DNA of 14,503 nucleotides from NCBI GenBank assembly GCA_910577805.1, contig CAJTOE010000050.1, forward strand, positions 1 through 14,503, in the 5' to 3' direction. Positions within the stretch are counted from its first letter, which is position 1. Each line of letters opens with the position of its first letter. A program made the position numbers and the translations under genes. This stretch comes from an uncultured Oscillospiraceae bacterium. Lineage in GTDB: Bacteria > Bacillota > Clostridia > Oscillospirales > Oscillospiraceae. The notes beneath the pieces are model-generated. The model worked only from the letters and a program-made list of their open reading frames with translations, was not told the origin of the DNA and made no database searches. Below, piece by piece: positions 1-7,385 of the stretch.

Positions 1-960
1 ACCCCCAGCACCCCCTCCGGCAGCAGCACTCCCTCCGGCAGCAGCACTCCCTCCGGCAACGGCCCCATGGAGGGCGGCTCCAGCCTGAAGTTCACCACCG
101 GCGGTGACCAGGGCACTTACTTCGGCTTCGGCGGCGTGCTGGCCAGCAAGATCAGCGAGACCACCAGCACTCAGATCACTGCCATCACCTCCGGCGGCTC
201 CCAGGCCAACATTGAGGCCATGGACGCCGGCGACGCCCAGCTGGGCTTCGTGCAGACCGACGTGGGCGCTTACGCTTTCGAGGGCAGCCGCCTGTTCGAG
301 GGCAGCAAGATCGACAACTTCTCCACCGTGGCCAACCTCTACATGGAGCAGGTCCAGATCGTCACCCTGAGCCCTGACATCAAGAGCGTTGCCGACCTGA
401 AGGGCAAGACCGTCTCCGTCGGCGCCGCCGGTTCCGGCGTGTTCTACAATGCCGTTGACGTGCTGGGCGCTTACGGCCTGGACGTGGACGCCGACATCAG
501 CGCCACCTATCAGGCGTTCGGTGACTCCACCGAGGCCCTCCAGGACGGCCGCATCGACGCCGCTTTCGTGGTCGCCGGCGCTCCCACCACCGCTGTCACC
601 TCCCTGGCTGCCACCAAGCCCGTGTACCTGGTGAGCCTGGACGAGGAGCATATCGACGCTCTGATCGCTTCTTCCCCCTACTACAGCAAGGACGTCATCG
701 CCAAGGACGTGTACAACACTCCTGAGGACGTGACCACCGTGGCTGTGGGCGCTGTTGTCATCGCCCGCAACGACGTGTCCGAGGCGGACGTGTACAACTT
801 CCTGTACGGCGTGTTCAACCACCTGGACGACATCACCACCGCCCACGCTAAGGGCGCGGAGCTGAGCCTGGAGTTCGCCGCTTCCTACGGTGCGGTTCCC
901 TATCATCCCGGCGCTGTGAAGTTCTTCGCCGAGCAGGGCATCACGGACCCCGGCAAGTAA
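1..960 (+). CDS. TAXI-family TRAP transporter solute-binding protein (5' partial)
   Basis: Extracytoplasmic receptor of a TRAP (secondary, ion-driven) transporter of the TAXI type; it would capture a small organic acid or amino acid and pass it to the permease encoded next. The reading frame is open from base 1, so the signal peptide and any lipobox lie outside the window; 319 residues are visible. They begin with a Ser/Pro/Gly/Thr linker (three TPSG units), then the binding domain from about residue 26: LKFTTGGDQGTYFG, TSGGSQANIEAMDAG and LGFVQTDVGAYA are typical of the family's first lobe, and KGKTVSVGAAGSG of the central part. The first internal ATG (base 67) lies after the linker and lacks a ribosome site, so it is not the true start. 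The permease follows 176 bases downstream. The ligand cannot be read from the sequence. Confidence 0.93.
   Translation, partial: TPSTPSGSSTPSGSSTPSGNGPMEGGSSLKFTTGGDQGTYFGFGGVLASKISETTSTQITAITSGGSQANIEAMDAGDAQLGFVQTDVGAYAFEGSRLFEGSKIDNFSTVANLYMEQVQIVTLSPDIKSVADLKGKTVSVGAAGSGVFYNAVDVLGAYGLDVDADISATYQAFGDSTEALQDGRIDAAFVVAGAPTTAVTSLAATKPVYLVSLDEEHIDALIASSPYYSKDVIAKDVYNTPEDVTTVAVGAVVIARNDVSEADVYNFLYGVFNHLDDITTAHAKGAELSLEFAASYGAVPYHPGAVKFFAEQGITDPGK
7..57 (+). repeat. 18-bp tandem repeat encoding the SBP linker
   Basis: Two identical 18-base units (22-39 and 40-57, AGCAGCACTCCCTCCGGC) follow a 15-base variant unit (7-21). In frame they encode repeats of SSTPSG, a flexible linker between the presumed lipid anchor and the binding domain. 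Further units may lie upstream of the window. Confidence 0.85.
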
Positions 961-985
961 TTGAATTAAATTATGAGCACGGCCC

Positions 986-1020
986 GGCGGCTGCGGCGGT
1001 CTGGTACTGCCGCAGCCGTC
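986..1020 (+). other. Intercistronic hairpin 1 (SBP-permease gap)
   Basis: Bases 986-1000 pair with 1006-1020: a 15-bp GC-rich stem with two G-T wobbles and a 5-base loop CTGGT. It starts 26 bases after the SBP stop and has no T-run behind it. It therefore looks more like an mRNA-stabilising or partial-attenuation structure than a full terminator. TRAP binding proteins are usually needed in excess over their permeases, which fits. Confidence 0.7.
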
Positions 1021-1023
1021 CTT

Positions 1024-1093
1024 GGCCTGCGCAGGACACAAGCCCGCATCCCAGCGTAACAGTCAGGATGGGGGCTTGTGTGTTCCGCAGGCC
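1024..1093 (+). other. Intercistronic hairpin 2 (long imperfect inverted repeat)
   Basis: Bases 1036-1051 pair with 1066-1081 (16 positions, one mismatch, loop of 14). Beyond a 4-base internal loop, 1024-1031 pair with 1086-1093 (8 of 8). This is a second large stem only 3 bases after hairpin 1. No T-run follows, and the permease ribosome site at 1124-1129 is left outside the structure. Confidence 0.7.
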
Positions 1094-1136
1094 ATCTGCA
1101 ACAAACCAAAACGTGTGGGAGGAAAGGAGAACTCGT

Positions 1137-3143
1137 ATGGACCCAAAAGAAAAACGCAATCTGGAGCCTGAGCTGAACCAAGACACCAGTACAGGCACCG
1201 CGGCGGATGTGGAAGAGGTCATGAAAAAATTTGACCGGGAATCCAACACCCGCGTGTGGGAGGGCAAGCCTAAGCTTATCATCAAGGGCCTGACCATTCT
1301 GTTTTCGATCTACTGCATCCTGGAGACCTTGTTCGGTACTTTTATGCCGGAGGAAAAGCTGAATATCTTCCTGGCCTGCATCCTGGTACTGGGCTACCTG
1401 AACTACCCCATGAAAAAGGGCATGGTCCGTGTCAACTACATGCCCTGGTATGACATTATTATCATGGTAGCGGGCGCGTTCCCCTTCATCTACTTCGCCT
1501 TGAACGCCAAGGACATCATCAAGCTGGCAACCAAAGTCACCAACAACCCGGTGATGGTCGCTCTCGCCATCATCGGCATCCTGGCCCTGATGGAGCTGTG
1601 CCGCCGCTGCGTGGGTATCCCCATTCTGTGCGTGGTGGGCGTGCTGCTGGTGTACACCTTCTCCAATGTCCGGTTCGGTAAGGTCATCTATGACCTGTTC
1701 TACACCACCACCGGCCTGATGAACACCCCCATCAACGTCTGCTCCAAGTACATCGTAGTGTTCATCATCTTCGGCGCGTTTTTGGAACGCACCGGTATAT
1801 CGACGTTCTTTATCAATTTGGCCAACTCCCTGGCCGGCTCCTCCGCCGGCGGACCTGCGAAGGTGGCCGTTATCTCCTCCGCCCTGTGCGGCATGGTGTC
1901 CGGCTCCTCCGTGGGCAACACCGTGACTACCGGCTCCATCACCATCCCCATGATGAAGAAGACCGGCTATAAGGGCGAGTTTGCCGGCGCTGTCGAGGCC
2001 GCGGCCTCCACCGGCGGACAGATTATGCCCCCCATCATGGGCGCTGCCGCCTTCCTGATGGCGGAGTATATGGGCATCCCCTACGGCGAGGTGGCGCTGA
2101 AGGCCGTCCTCCCCGCTGTGCTGTACTTTACGGGCATTTACATCGCCGTCCACCTGGAGGCCAAGAAGCTGGGCCTGAAGGGTATCCCCAGAGACCAGCT
2201 GCCCAAGCTGTCCAAGCTGCTCCCCCGCATTTACCTGCTGCTGCCCCTGATCATCCTGGTGGTGCTGGTGTCCACGAACCAGTTCACCATGCAGCTCTCC
2301 GCCACCATCGCCATCGGTATCACCATCGTGGTGGGCATCATCAACACGTTTGTGAACAAGGCCACCAACAACCCCGACACCACGGACAACCTGACCATTG
2401 CCAAGGCGCTGGACGCGCTGGAGGCCGGCGGTAAGGGCACCATCACCGTGGCGGTGGCCTGCTCAATGGCTGGTCTTGTGGCTGGCTGCATCACCTCCAC
2501 TGGTCTGGCTTCTATCCTGATCACCCTGATCGTCAACGTGTCCGGCGGCGTGGCTATGATCGCGCTGATGCTGACCATGCTGTGCTGCATCGTGCTGGGC
2601 ATGGGCGTACCGACCACCGCCAACTACTGCATCATGGCGGCTACCTGCGCCCCCATCCTCATGAGCCCCGCCATCGGCATCCCCCGTGTGTGCGCCCACT
2701 TCTTCGTGTTCTACTTCGGCATCGTCGCCGACATCACCCCGCCTGTGGCCCTGGCCGCCTACGCCGGTTCCGCCATCGCCAAGGCTCCCCCCATGAAAAC
2801 GGCCTTCAACGCCACCCGGCTGGCTATCGCCGCTTTCATCGTCCCCTATATCTTTGCGTTCAGTCCGGAGATGCTGTTCCAGTTTGACGAGGGCGTGAGC
2901 AGCGCTATGATGGTCGTTTCGGTGATACAGATCGTCATTACCTCTCTGCTTGGTATCTTCGGTGTGGCCGCCTCCCTCAACGGCTTCCTGTACCGGCCCA
3001 TCAACCCTCTGTTCCGGGTGCTGATGGCTGTGGGCGGTCTGTGCATGATGATTCCCGGCACTGTCACCGACCTGATTGGTTTGGTCCTGGTGTTCGGCGT
3101 GATCGCCTATCAGCGCATGGGTACTAAGGTCAAAGCTGCATAA
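1137..3143 (+). CDS. TRAP transporter fused permease subunit (TAXI type, DctQM)
   Basis: Integral membrane permease, 668 residues, with the small (DctQ-like) and large (DctM-like) TRAP subunits joined in one chain, as is normal in TAXI systems. It works with the binding protein encoded upstream. The first 45 or so residues are charged and cytoplasmic; many hydrophobic helices follow. Family motifs visible in the DctM half are GSSVGNTVTTGSITIPMM, TGGQIMPPIMGAAAFLMAEY and GMGVPTTANYCIMAATCAP. The start at 1137 is chosen because AAGGAG (1124-1129) sits 7 bases upstream; an earlier in-frame ATG at 1068 falls inside hairpin 2 and has no ribosome site. The gene ends before a strong terminator, so SBP and permease probably close their operon here. 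The substrate is unknown. Confidence 0.95.
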   Translation: MDPKEKRNLEPELNQDTSTGTAADVEEVMKKFDRESNTRVWEGKPKLIIKGLTILFSIYCILETLFGTFMPEEKLNIFLACILVLGYLNYPMKKGMVRVNYMPWYDIIIMVAGAFPFIYFALNAKDIIKLATKVTNNPVMVALAIIGILALMELCRRCVGIPILCVVGVLLVYTFSNVRFGKVIYDLFYTTTGLMNTPINVCSKYIVVFIIFGAFLERTGISTFFINLANSLAGSSAGGPAKVAVISSALCGMVSGSSVGNTVTTGSITIPMMKKTGYKGEFAGAVEAAASTGGQIMPPIMGAAAFLMAEYMGIPYGEVALKAVLPAVLYFTGIYIAVHLEAKKLGLKGIPRDQLPKLSKLLPRIYLLLPLIILVVLVSTNQFTMQLSATIAIGITIVVGIINTFVNKATNNPDTTDNLTIAKALDALEAGGKGTITVAVACSMAGLVAGCITSTGLASILITLIVNVSGGVAMIALMLTMLCCIVLGMGVPTTANYCIMAATCAPILMSPAIGIPRVCAHFFVFYFGIVADITPPVALAAYAGSAIAKAPPMKTAFNATRLAIAAFIVPYIFAFSPEMLFQFDEGVSSAMMVVSVIQIVITSLLGIFGVAASLNGFLYRPINPLFRVLMAVGGLCMMIPGTVTDLIGLVLVFGVIAYQRMGTKVKAA

Positions 3144-3181
3144 GCGTGTAAGGCGCGGTTTTTAGAGCTGAGAACTGATTC

Positions 3182-3230
3182 AGAAATGCAATGTGGTGGT
3201 ATTCGTTACCGCTGCATTGCATTTCTTTTT
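3182..3230 (+). terminator. Rho-independent terminator of the TRAP operon
   Basis: A 20-position stem (3182-3201 with 3207-3226, including some G-T pairs) with a TTCGT loop and a TTTTT run at 3226-3230, placed 38 bases after the permease stop. Confidence 0.92.
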
Positions 3231-3280
3231 GTGACGGATGAGGGGGAGCGAAGCCGAAGGGCTGCTCTACCTCACGAATC
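3231..3280 (+). repeat. Dispersed hairpin repeat, copy A (partial)
   Basis: Begins with GTGACGGATGAGGG, identical to bases in copy C (12771-12822) and to the reverse strand of copy B (8257-8310). It continues with AGCCGAAGGGCTGC, which copy B also has next to its core. The left half of the element (the C-run/G-run hairpin) is missing. It follows directly on the TRAP terminator. Confidence 0.7.
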
Positions 3281-3302
3281 GCAGTCCCCTAATCTCTCCC
3301 GC

Positions 3303-3331
3303 TTGCTTTTCCCGAAAAAACCGTGTATAAT
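3303..3331 (+). promoter_or_regulatory. Sigma-A-type promoter of the lrp-aminotransferase-thrH operon
   Basis: TTGCTT at 3303-3308, a 17-base spacer, and a perfect TATAAT at 3326-3331. Transcription would begin near 3338, about 24 bases before the start codon at 3362, with GGAGG at 3351-3355. Confidence 0.8.
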
Positions 3332-3361
3332 AGACCAAATAAAGCGTTTTGGAGGTTTTTT

Positions 3362-3841
3362 ATGGAAAAGCTGTTGGAGCTGCTGGAACGGGACTGCACT
3401 CAGACTCCCGAACAGCTGTCCGCCCAGTCCGGCCTGACTCTGGAGGAGGTCCGCCGGGAACAGAAGCGTCTGGAGGACGAGGGCGTGATTTTGGGCTATA
3501 AAGCCATCGTGGACTGGGACCGGGCCAGCCGGGAGGCCGTCACCGCCCTGATCGAGGTGAAGGTCACCCCCCAGTCCATCGACGGGTTCGACCGTATCGC
3601 CGAGCGCATTTACCAGTACGACGAGGTGGAGAGCATGTACCTGATGAGCGGGTCCTTTGACCTGACGGTCATCATCAGCGGCCGGACCCTGCGGGAGGTG
3701 GCCCAGTTCGTGGGCGAGCGCCTGGCCCCGCTGGAGGGAGTCACCGGTACCGCTACCCACTTCATCCTGAAAAAATATAAGGAAAAGCATCTGGTCTTCC
3801 GGCCGGAAAAACCCCAGGAAAGGGAGTTTATTTTCACATGA
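3362..3841 (+). CDS. Lrp/AsnC family transcriptional regulator
   Basis: DNA-binding regulator that senses an amino acid, 159 residues, typical for the family. The first 50 or so residues form the winged helix-turn-helix (LSAQSGLTLEEVRREQKRLE, then EGVILGYKAIVD). Residues from about 60 form the RAM ligand/oligomer domain, with the typical core SMYLMSGSFDLTVIISGRTL. The start at 3362 has GGAGG six bases upstream; a more upstream in-frame ATG at 3323 overlaps the -10 box and is excluded. Its stop overlaps the next start by 4 bases (ATGA), so regulator and aminotransferase are co-translated. Lrp proteins often regulate their own operon and respond to the substrate of the neighbouring enzyme. The effector is not known here. 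Confidence 0.93.
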   Translation: MEKLLELLERDCTQTPEQLSAQSGLTLEEVRREQKRLEDEGVILGYKAIVDWDRASREAVTALIEVKVTPQSIDGFDRIAERIYQYDEVESMYLMSGSFDLTVIISGRTLREVAQFVGERLAPLEGVTGTATHFILKKYKEKHLVFRPEKPQEREFIFT

Positions 3842-5022
3842 ATTATGAAACCGTGTTAAACAGCCGCATTCAAAACGTCAAGCCCTCCGGCATCCGTAAG
3901 TTTTTTGACATTTTGGAGGAAATGCAGGACGCGATCTCCCTGGGCATCGGGGAGCCGGATTTCGTCACCCCCTGGCACATCCGGGACGCGGGCATCTACT
4001 CCCTGGAGCGCGGGTACACCAAGTACACCTCCAACGCCGGAATGCTCCAGCTCCGGCGGGAGATCGCCGGGTATCTCAACCGCCGCTTCGACCTGCGCTA
4101 CGACTACAAAAACCAGATTTTAGTCACCGTGGGCGGCAGCGAGGCCCTGGACCTGGCCCTGCGGGTGATGCTGGAGCCTTGGGACGAGGTGATTATCCCC
4201 ACGCCCTCCTTTGTGTGCTACGGCCCCCTGACCGAGATGTGCGGCGGCGTGCCTGTGTACGTGGAGCTGAAAGCGGACAATCAGTTCCGTCTGACCCCGG
4301 AGCAGCTGGAACGCGCCATCACCCCCAAAAGCAAGGTGCTGGTGCTGCCCTTCCCCTCCAACCCCACCGGCGGCATCATGTCCCGGCCTGACCTGGAGGC
4401 CCTGGCCCCGCTGATCGAAAAGCACGATTTAATGGTGGTTTCCGACGAGATTTACGCCGAGCTGACCTATGGACAGCGCCATGTCTCCCTAGCCAACCTG
4501 ACCGGCATGTACCCCCGGACCATCGTGGTCAACGGCTTCTCCAAGAGCCACGCCATGACCGGCTGGCGGATGGGCTACGTGTGCGGCCCGAAGGAGATGA
4601 TCGCCGCCATGACCAAGCTGCACCAGTTCGGCATCATGTCCGCCCCCACCACCAGCCAGTACGCCGCCATCGAGGCTATGCGCAGCGGCGACAAGGACAT
4701 CGAGCATATGCGGGAGGAGTACGACGGCCGGCGGCGGTATTTGGTGGAAAACCTGAACCGGATGGGCCTGACCTGCTTTGAGCCGAAGGGAGCGTTTTAT
4801 GTGTTCCCCAGCGTCCAGTCCACGGGGCTGACCTCGGAGGAATTCTGCGAAAAATTCCTGCTGGAGGAACGGGTGGCCGTCATTCCCGGCACCGCCTTCG
4901 GACCGGGAGGCGAGGGGTTTGTGCGGGCCTGCTACGCGTCGTCCATGCACGACCTGGCCCAGGCCCTGAGCCGGATGGATCATTTCTTAAAACGCCTGCG
5001 GGGAGGAGACGATACACTATGA
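3838..5022 (+). CDS. PLP-dependent class I/II aminotransferase
   Basis: Fold-type I aminotransferase, 394 residues, full length. It transfers an amino group between an amino acid and a 2-oxo acid in the cytosol. Visible landmarks are SLGIGEPDFVTP near the N-terminus, the substrate-side SNPTGG with Asn175, VSDEIYAELTY with PLP-binding Asp203 and Tyr206, the Schiff-base lysine Lys236 in GFSKSHAMTGWRMGY, and the carboxylate-binding Arg363 in FVRACYASS. The overall pattern resembles the AspC/PatA-like group of Firmicutes and archaea, often paired with an Lrp regulator; the exact substrate (aspartate, aromatic or another) cannot be decided. It starts within the lrp stop (ATGA) and ends in a 4-base overlap with thrH, so the three are strongly coupled. 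Confidence 0.95.
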   Translation: MNYETVLNSRIQNVKPSGIRKFFDILEEMQDAISLGIGEPDFVTPWHIRDAGIYSLERGYTKYTSNAGMLQLRREIAGYLNRRFDLRYDYKNQILVTVGGSEALDLALRVMLEPWDEVIIPTPSFVCYGPLTEMCGGVPVYVELKADNQFRLTPEQLERAITPKSKVLVLPFPSNPTGGIMSRPDLEALAPLIEKHDLMVVSDEIYAELTYGQRHVSLANLTGMYPRTIVVNGFSKSHAMTGWRMGYVCGPKEMIAAMTKLHQFGIMSAPTTSQYAAIEAMRSGDKDIEHMREEYDGRRRYLVENLNRMGLTCFEPKGAFYVFPSVQSTGLTSEEFCEKFLLEERVAVIPGTAFGPGGEGFVRACYASSMHDLAQALSRMDHFLKRLRGGDDTL

Positions 5023-5621
5023 ATCTTGTTTGCCTGGATATGGAAGGGGTACTGGTCCCCGAAATCTGGATTGCCTTTGCGGAGGAGAGCGGCATCCCGG
5101 AGCTGAAGCGCACAACGCGGGATGAGCCGGATTATGATAAGCTGATGAACTGGCGCATTGGCATTTTGAACGAGCATGGGTTGGGCCTGAAGGAGATTCA
5201 GGCGGTCATTGCGAAAATCGACCCGCTGCCCGGCGCAAAAGAGTTTTTAGACGAGCTGCGGCAGACCTGCCAGACCGTGATTTTGAGCGATACCTTTGAG
5301 GAGTTTGCCAAGCCCTTGATGAAAAAGCTGGATTGGCCCACGATTTTCTGCAACCGCCTGCTGGCGGACCCGGACGGAACAATCACCGGCTTTCAGATGC
5401 GGTGCGAGAAATCCAAGCAGACCACGGTGAAGGCGCTCCAGGCCATGGGCTACGACACCATTGCCGCCGGAGACAGCTTTAATGACCTGGCGATGATACA
5501 GGCCAGCAAGGCCGGGTTCCTGTTCCGGAGCACCGAGCAGATCAAGGCGGACCACCCGGAGCTGCCCGCCTTTGAGGAGTTTGACCACCTGCTGGCGGCT
5601 ATTAAGGAGGCTTTGGACTGA
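5019..5621 (+). CDS. thrH: ThrH-type phosphoserine phosphatase / homoserine phosphotransferase
   Basis: HAD-superfamily enzyme of 200 residues closely resembling Pseudomonas ThrH, which removes phosphate from phosphoserine and can move it to homoserine. Visible motifs are LDMEGVLVPEIWIAFAE with nucleophile Asp7 (ThrH has D-x-E-G rather than the usual D-x-D), VILSDTFEEF with motif II Ser90, lysine(s) at 131/133 for motif III, and GDSFNDLAMI with acidic residues Asp152 and Asp156. The TTRDEPDYDKLM stretch is also characteristic of ThrH. The start overlaps the aminotransferase stop (ATGA). In this operon it could complete serine synthesis or supply O-phosphohomoserine for threonine; which one is an inference. 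Family assignment is secure, physiological role less so. Confidence 0.93.
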   Translation: MNLVCLDMEGVLVPEIWIAFAEESGIPELKRTTRDEPDYDKLMNWRIGILNEHGLGLKEIQAVIAKIDPLPGAKEFLDELRQTCQTVILSDTFEEFAKPLMKKLDWPTIFCNRLLADPDGTITGFQMRCEKSKQTTVKALQAMGYDTIAAGDSFNDLAMIQASKAGFLFRSTEQIKADHPELPAFEEFDHLLAAIKEALD

Positions 5622-5622
5622 C

Positions 5623-5856
5623 ATGGGGACTTTTTTGGGTGTGATCAGCGTTGGCGTCTGCGTGTGGGCTGCGGCGATATTTATGGGCGGCGTATTTGGG
5701 GAAATCGGGTTTTGGATTTTTGTCAGTCTTATGATAGCCGGATTCATTACCTGCGGCTTTCACGCCTATTGCAGCCTGTGCGACCGGCTGGACCGGATCG
5801 AGAAGAAGCTGGATAAGCAGGCCCAGCCCCAGAACAAGGAGGATGTCTCATGCTAG
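5623..5856 (+). CDS. Small membrane protein with two TM segments and a charged tail
   Basis: 77 residues, no family recognised. Two hydrophobic segments (about residues 4-23 and 29-47) are followed by a charged helix with heptad-like character, CDRLDRIEKKLDKQ. AGGAGG at 5605-5610 lies 12 bases before the ATG, a rather long spacing, and the gene begins right after the thrH stop. An in-frame ATG at 5572 lies inside thrH and is less likely. Its stop overlaps the next gene by 7 bases. The neighbouring gene encodes a protein of the same size and plan, so the two may form a membrane pair. No function can be assigned. Confidence 0.75.
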   Translation: MGTFLGVISVGVCVWAAAIFMGGVFGEIGFWIFVSLMIAGFITCGFHAYCSLCDRLDRIEKKLDKQAQPQNKEDVSC

Positions 5857-6086
5857 GTACCTTTATCATGGTGTGCGGGTTTTTGACGGTACTGCTTATG
5901 CTGTGGTTTTTCTCCCCCTGGCTGGCAGGCCTCCTGGTGATAATCGCCGGCATTGCGGGGGCAGTCTTCAGCCACCTGAACATGCACCGCCGTCAGAAGC
6001 AGCTGGAACAGCGCCTCTGCGACCTGGAACGGACCGTATACGAGCTCTCCCGCAGCCCCAGTACACATGAAAACAACAAACCATAA
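5850..6086 (+). CDS. Small membrane protein with hydrophobic hairpin and coiled-coil tail
   Basis: 78 residues, no family recognised. The N-terminal 45 or so residues are almost entirely hydrophobic (probably two membrane passes around a short SPWLAG turn). After them comes a basic stretch, HRRQKQ, and a helix with coiled-coil spacing, LEQRLCDLERTVYEL. The ribosome site AAGGAGG (5836-5842), 7 bases before the ATG, is the best in this part of the operon. It overlaps the preceding small gene by 7 bases and has the same architecture, suggesting an old duplication or a hetero-oligomer. Function unknown. Confidence 0.78.
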   Translation: MLGTFIMVCGFLTVLLMLWFFSPWLAGLLVIIAGIAGAVFSHLNMHRRQKQLEQRLCDLERTVYELSRSPSTHENNKP

Positions 6087-6118
6087 CCATCAACCAAACC
6101 AAGAAATGAGTGAACACT

Positions 6119-7375
6119 ATGACACATGCCTTTGACCGCCTGCCGTTCAAGCCGGCAGATATCCTCCTGCCCCAGAACTGCGACCTCGCTCTGTGGAGCG
6201 TCGTGGCCTGCGACCAGTATACGTCCCAGCCGGAGTACTGGCAGCGGGTGGAGGACCGGGTGGGGAAAAATCCCTCCGCCCTGCGGCTCATCCTGCCCGA
6301 AAGCTGCCTGGACGGCCCCAGTGTGGAGACCGACATCATGGAGATCAACAATACCATGACCCGCTATCTGCGCGGCGGGATCTTTGCGGAGCATCCCCAG
6401 AGCCTGTTCTACGTGGAGCGCGCCCTCAGCAGCGGCGCGGTGCGCCGGGGGCTCATCGGCATGGTGGACCTGGACGCTTACGACTATGAGCCTGGGGCCT
6501 CCTCCCCCATCCGCGCCACCGAGGATACGGTGCTTTCCCGCATCCCGCCCCGTGTCCGGGTGCGTAAAAACGCCCCCCTGGAGCTGCCCCATGTACTGCT
6601 CCTGGCCAACGACCCCCAGAAAACCGTGATTGAGCCGCTGTCCGGCCAGACCGGGGAGATGCTCCCTCTCTACGACTTCGAGCTGATGGAGGGCGGCGGA
6701 CGCATCCGGGGCTGGAAGCTGAACGACGCCCAGCTGGACCAGGTAGCCGCGGCCCTGACCGCCCTGGCCCAGCAGTCGGAAATGCTTCTGGCTGTGGGGG
6801 ACGGCAACCACTCCCTGGCCTGCGCCAAGGCCTGCTACGAGCGCCGGAAGGGCCTCACCCGGCCGGAACAGTGGCCCAATCTGCCCTCCCGGTACGCCCT
6901 GGCGGAGCTGGGCAACCTCCACGACGAGGGACTGAAATTCGAGCCTATTCACCGCCTGCTCACCAACCTGGAGCCCCGCCAGCTCCTGGACAGCCTGCTG
7001 GCCGCCTATCCCGGCGCGTTTGAGGGAGAGGGGGAGGGGGAGGGCCATGTGCTGCGGTATCTCCACGGCTACACCGAGGGGGCCGTCACCATTCCTCAGC
7101 CCCGCTGCCAGCTCCCGGTGGGGACCCTGCAAGGCTTCCTGGACCGCTGGCTGGAGGAACACCGGGACGCTTCCATTGACTACATACACGGAGAGAACGT
7201 GGCCCGTCAGCTTGCCGCCCGGCCCCGGGCGCTGGCCTTCTTCCTGGACCCGATGGAGAAAGAGCATCTGTTCCCCACGGTGATTCAGGACGGAAAGCTC
7301 CCCCGGAAAACCTTCTCCATGGGGGAGGCCCAGGACAAACGATTTTACTTAGAGGCCCGGAAAATCCGGGTGTAG
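6119..7375 (+). CDS. DUF1015 family protein
   Basis: Full-length member of the DUF1015 family, 418 residues, soluble, probably cytosolic. The start of the domain (LPFKPADILLP, then VVACDQYTSQPEYWQRVE) and the family core LLAVGDGNHSLACAKACYE, with Asp228-Gly-Asn-His231, are clear. The biochemical role is not firmly known to me; DUF1015 genes commonly sit beside serine-biosynthesis genes in Clostridia, and a link to ParB-like free-serine kinases has been suggested. A thrH upstream agrees with a phosphoserine connection. The ATG at 6119 is preferred over an in-frame GTG at 6110; neither has a strong ribosome site. The gap to the previous gene is 32 bases and to ispE about 10. A Glu-Gly repeat near residues 302-309 is encoded by a G-rich tract. 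Confidence 0.88.
   Translation: MTHAFDRLPFKPADILLPQNCDLALWSVVACDQYTSQPEYWQRVEDRVGKNPSALRLILPESCLDGPSVETDIMEINNTMTRYLRGGIFAEHPQSLFYVERALSSGAVRRGLIGMVDLDAYDYEPGASSPIRATEDTVLSRIPPRVRVRKNAPLELPHVLLLANDPQKTVIEPLSGQTGEMLPLYDFELMEGGGRIRGWKLNDAQLDQVAAALTALAQQSEMLLAVGDGNHSLACAKACYERRKGLTRPEQWPNLPSRYALAELGNLHDEGLKFEPIHRLLTNLEPRQLLDSLLAAYPGAFEGEGEGEGHVLRYLHGYTEGAVTIPQPRCQLPVGTLQGFLDRWLEEHRDASIDYIHGENVARQLAARPRALAFFLDPMEKEHLFPTVIQDGKLPRKTFSMGEAQDKRFYLEARKIRV
7024..7044 (+). other. Potential G-quadruplex tract inside the DUF1015 gene
   Basis: Four runs of G (3, 5, 5 and 3 bases at 7024-7026, 7030-7034, 7036-7040 and 7042-7044) separated by loops of 3, 1 and 1 bases on the coding strand, encoding alternating Glu-Gly. 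This meets the usual G3+ quadruplex pattern; no function is shown. Confidence 0.55.
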
Positions 7376-7385
7376 GGGGATGCCT

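Noticed and set aside
966..2153. Long open frame on the - strand (395 codons) opposite the TRAP permease
   Set aside because: It mirrors GC-rich codons of a well-supported permease gene, is rich in His, Gly, Gln and Asp without any family pattern, and covers the intercistronic hairpins.
3144..3361. Riboswitch or T-box leader before the Lrp operon
   Set aside because: The region is accounted for by a terminator, a repeat copy and a promoter; the predicted leader is only about 24 bases long.
5993..7267. 424-codon open frame on the - strand opposite DUF1015
   Set aside because: Antisense shadow of a clear DUF1015 gene; composition is biased, and no ribosome site or known motif was found.
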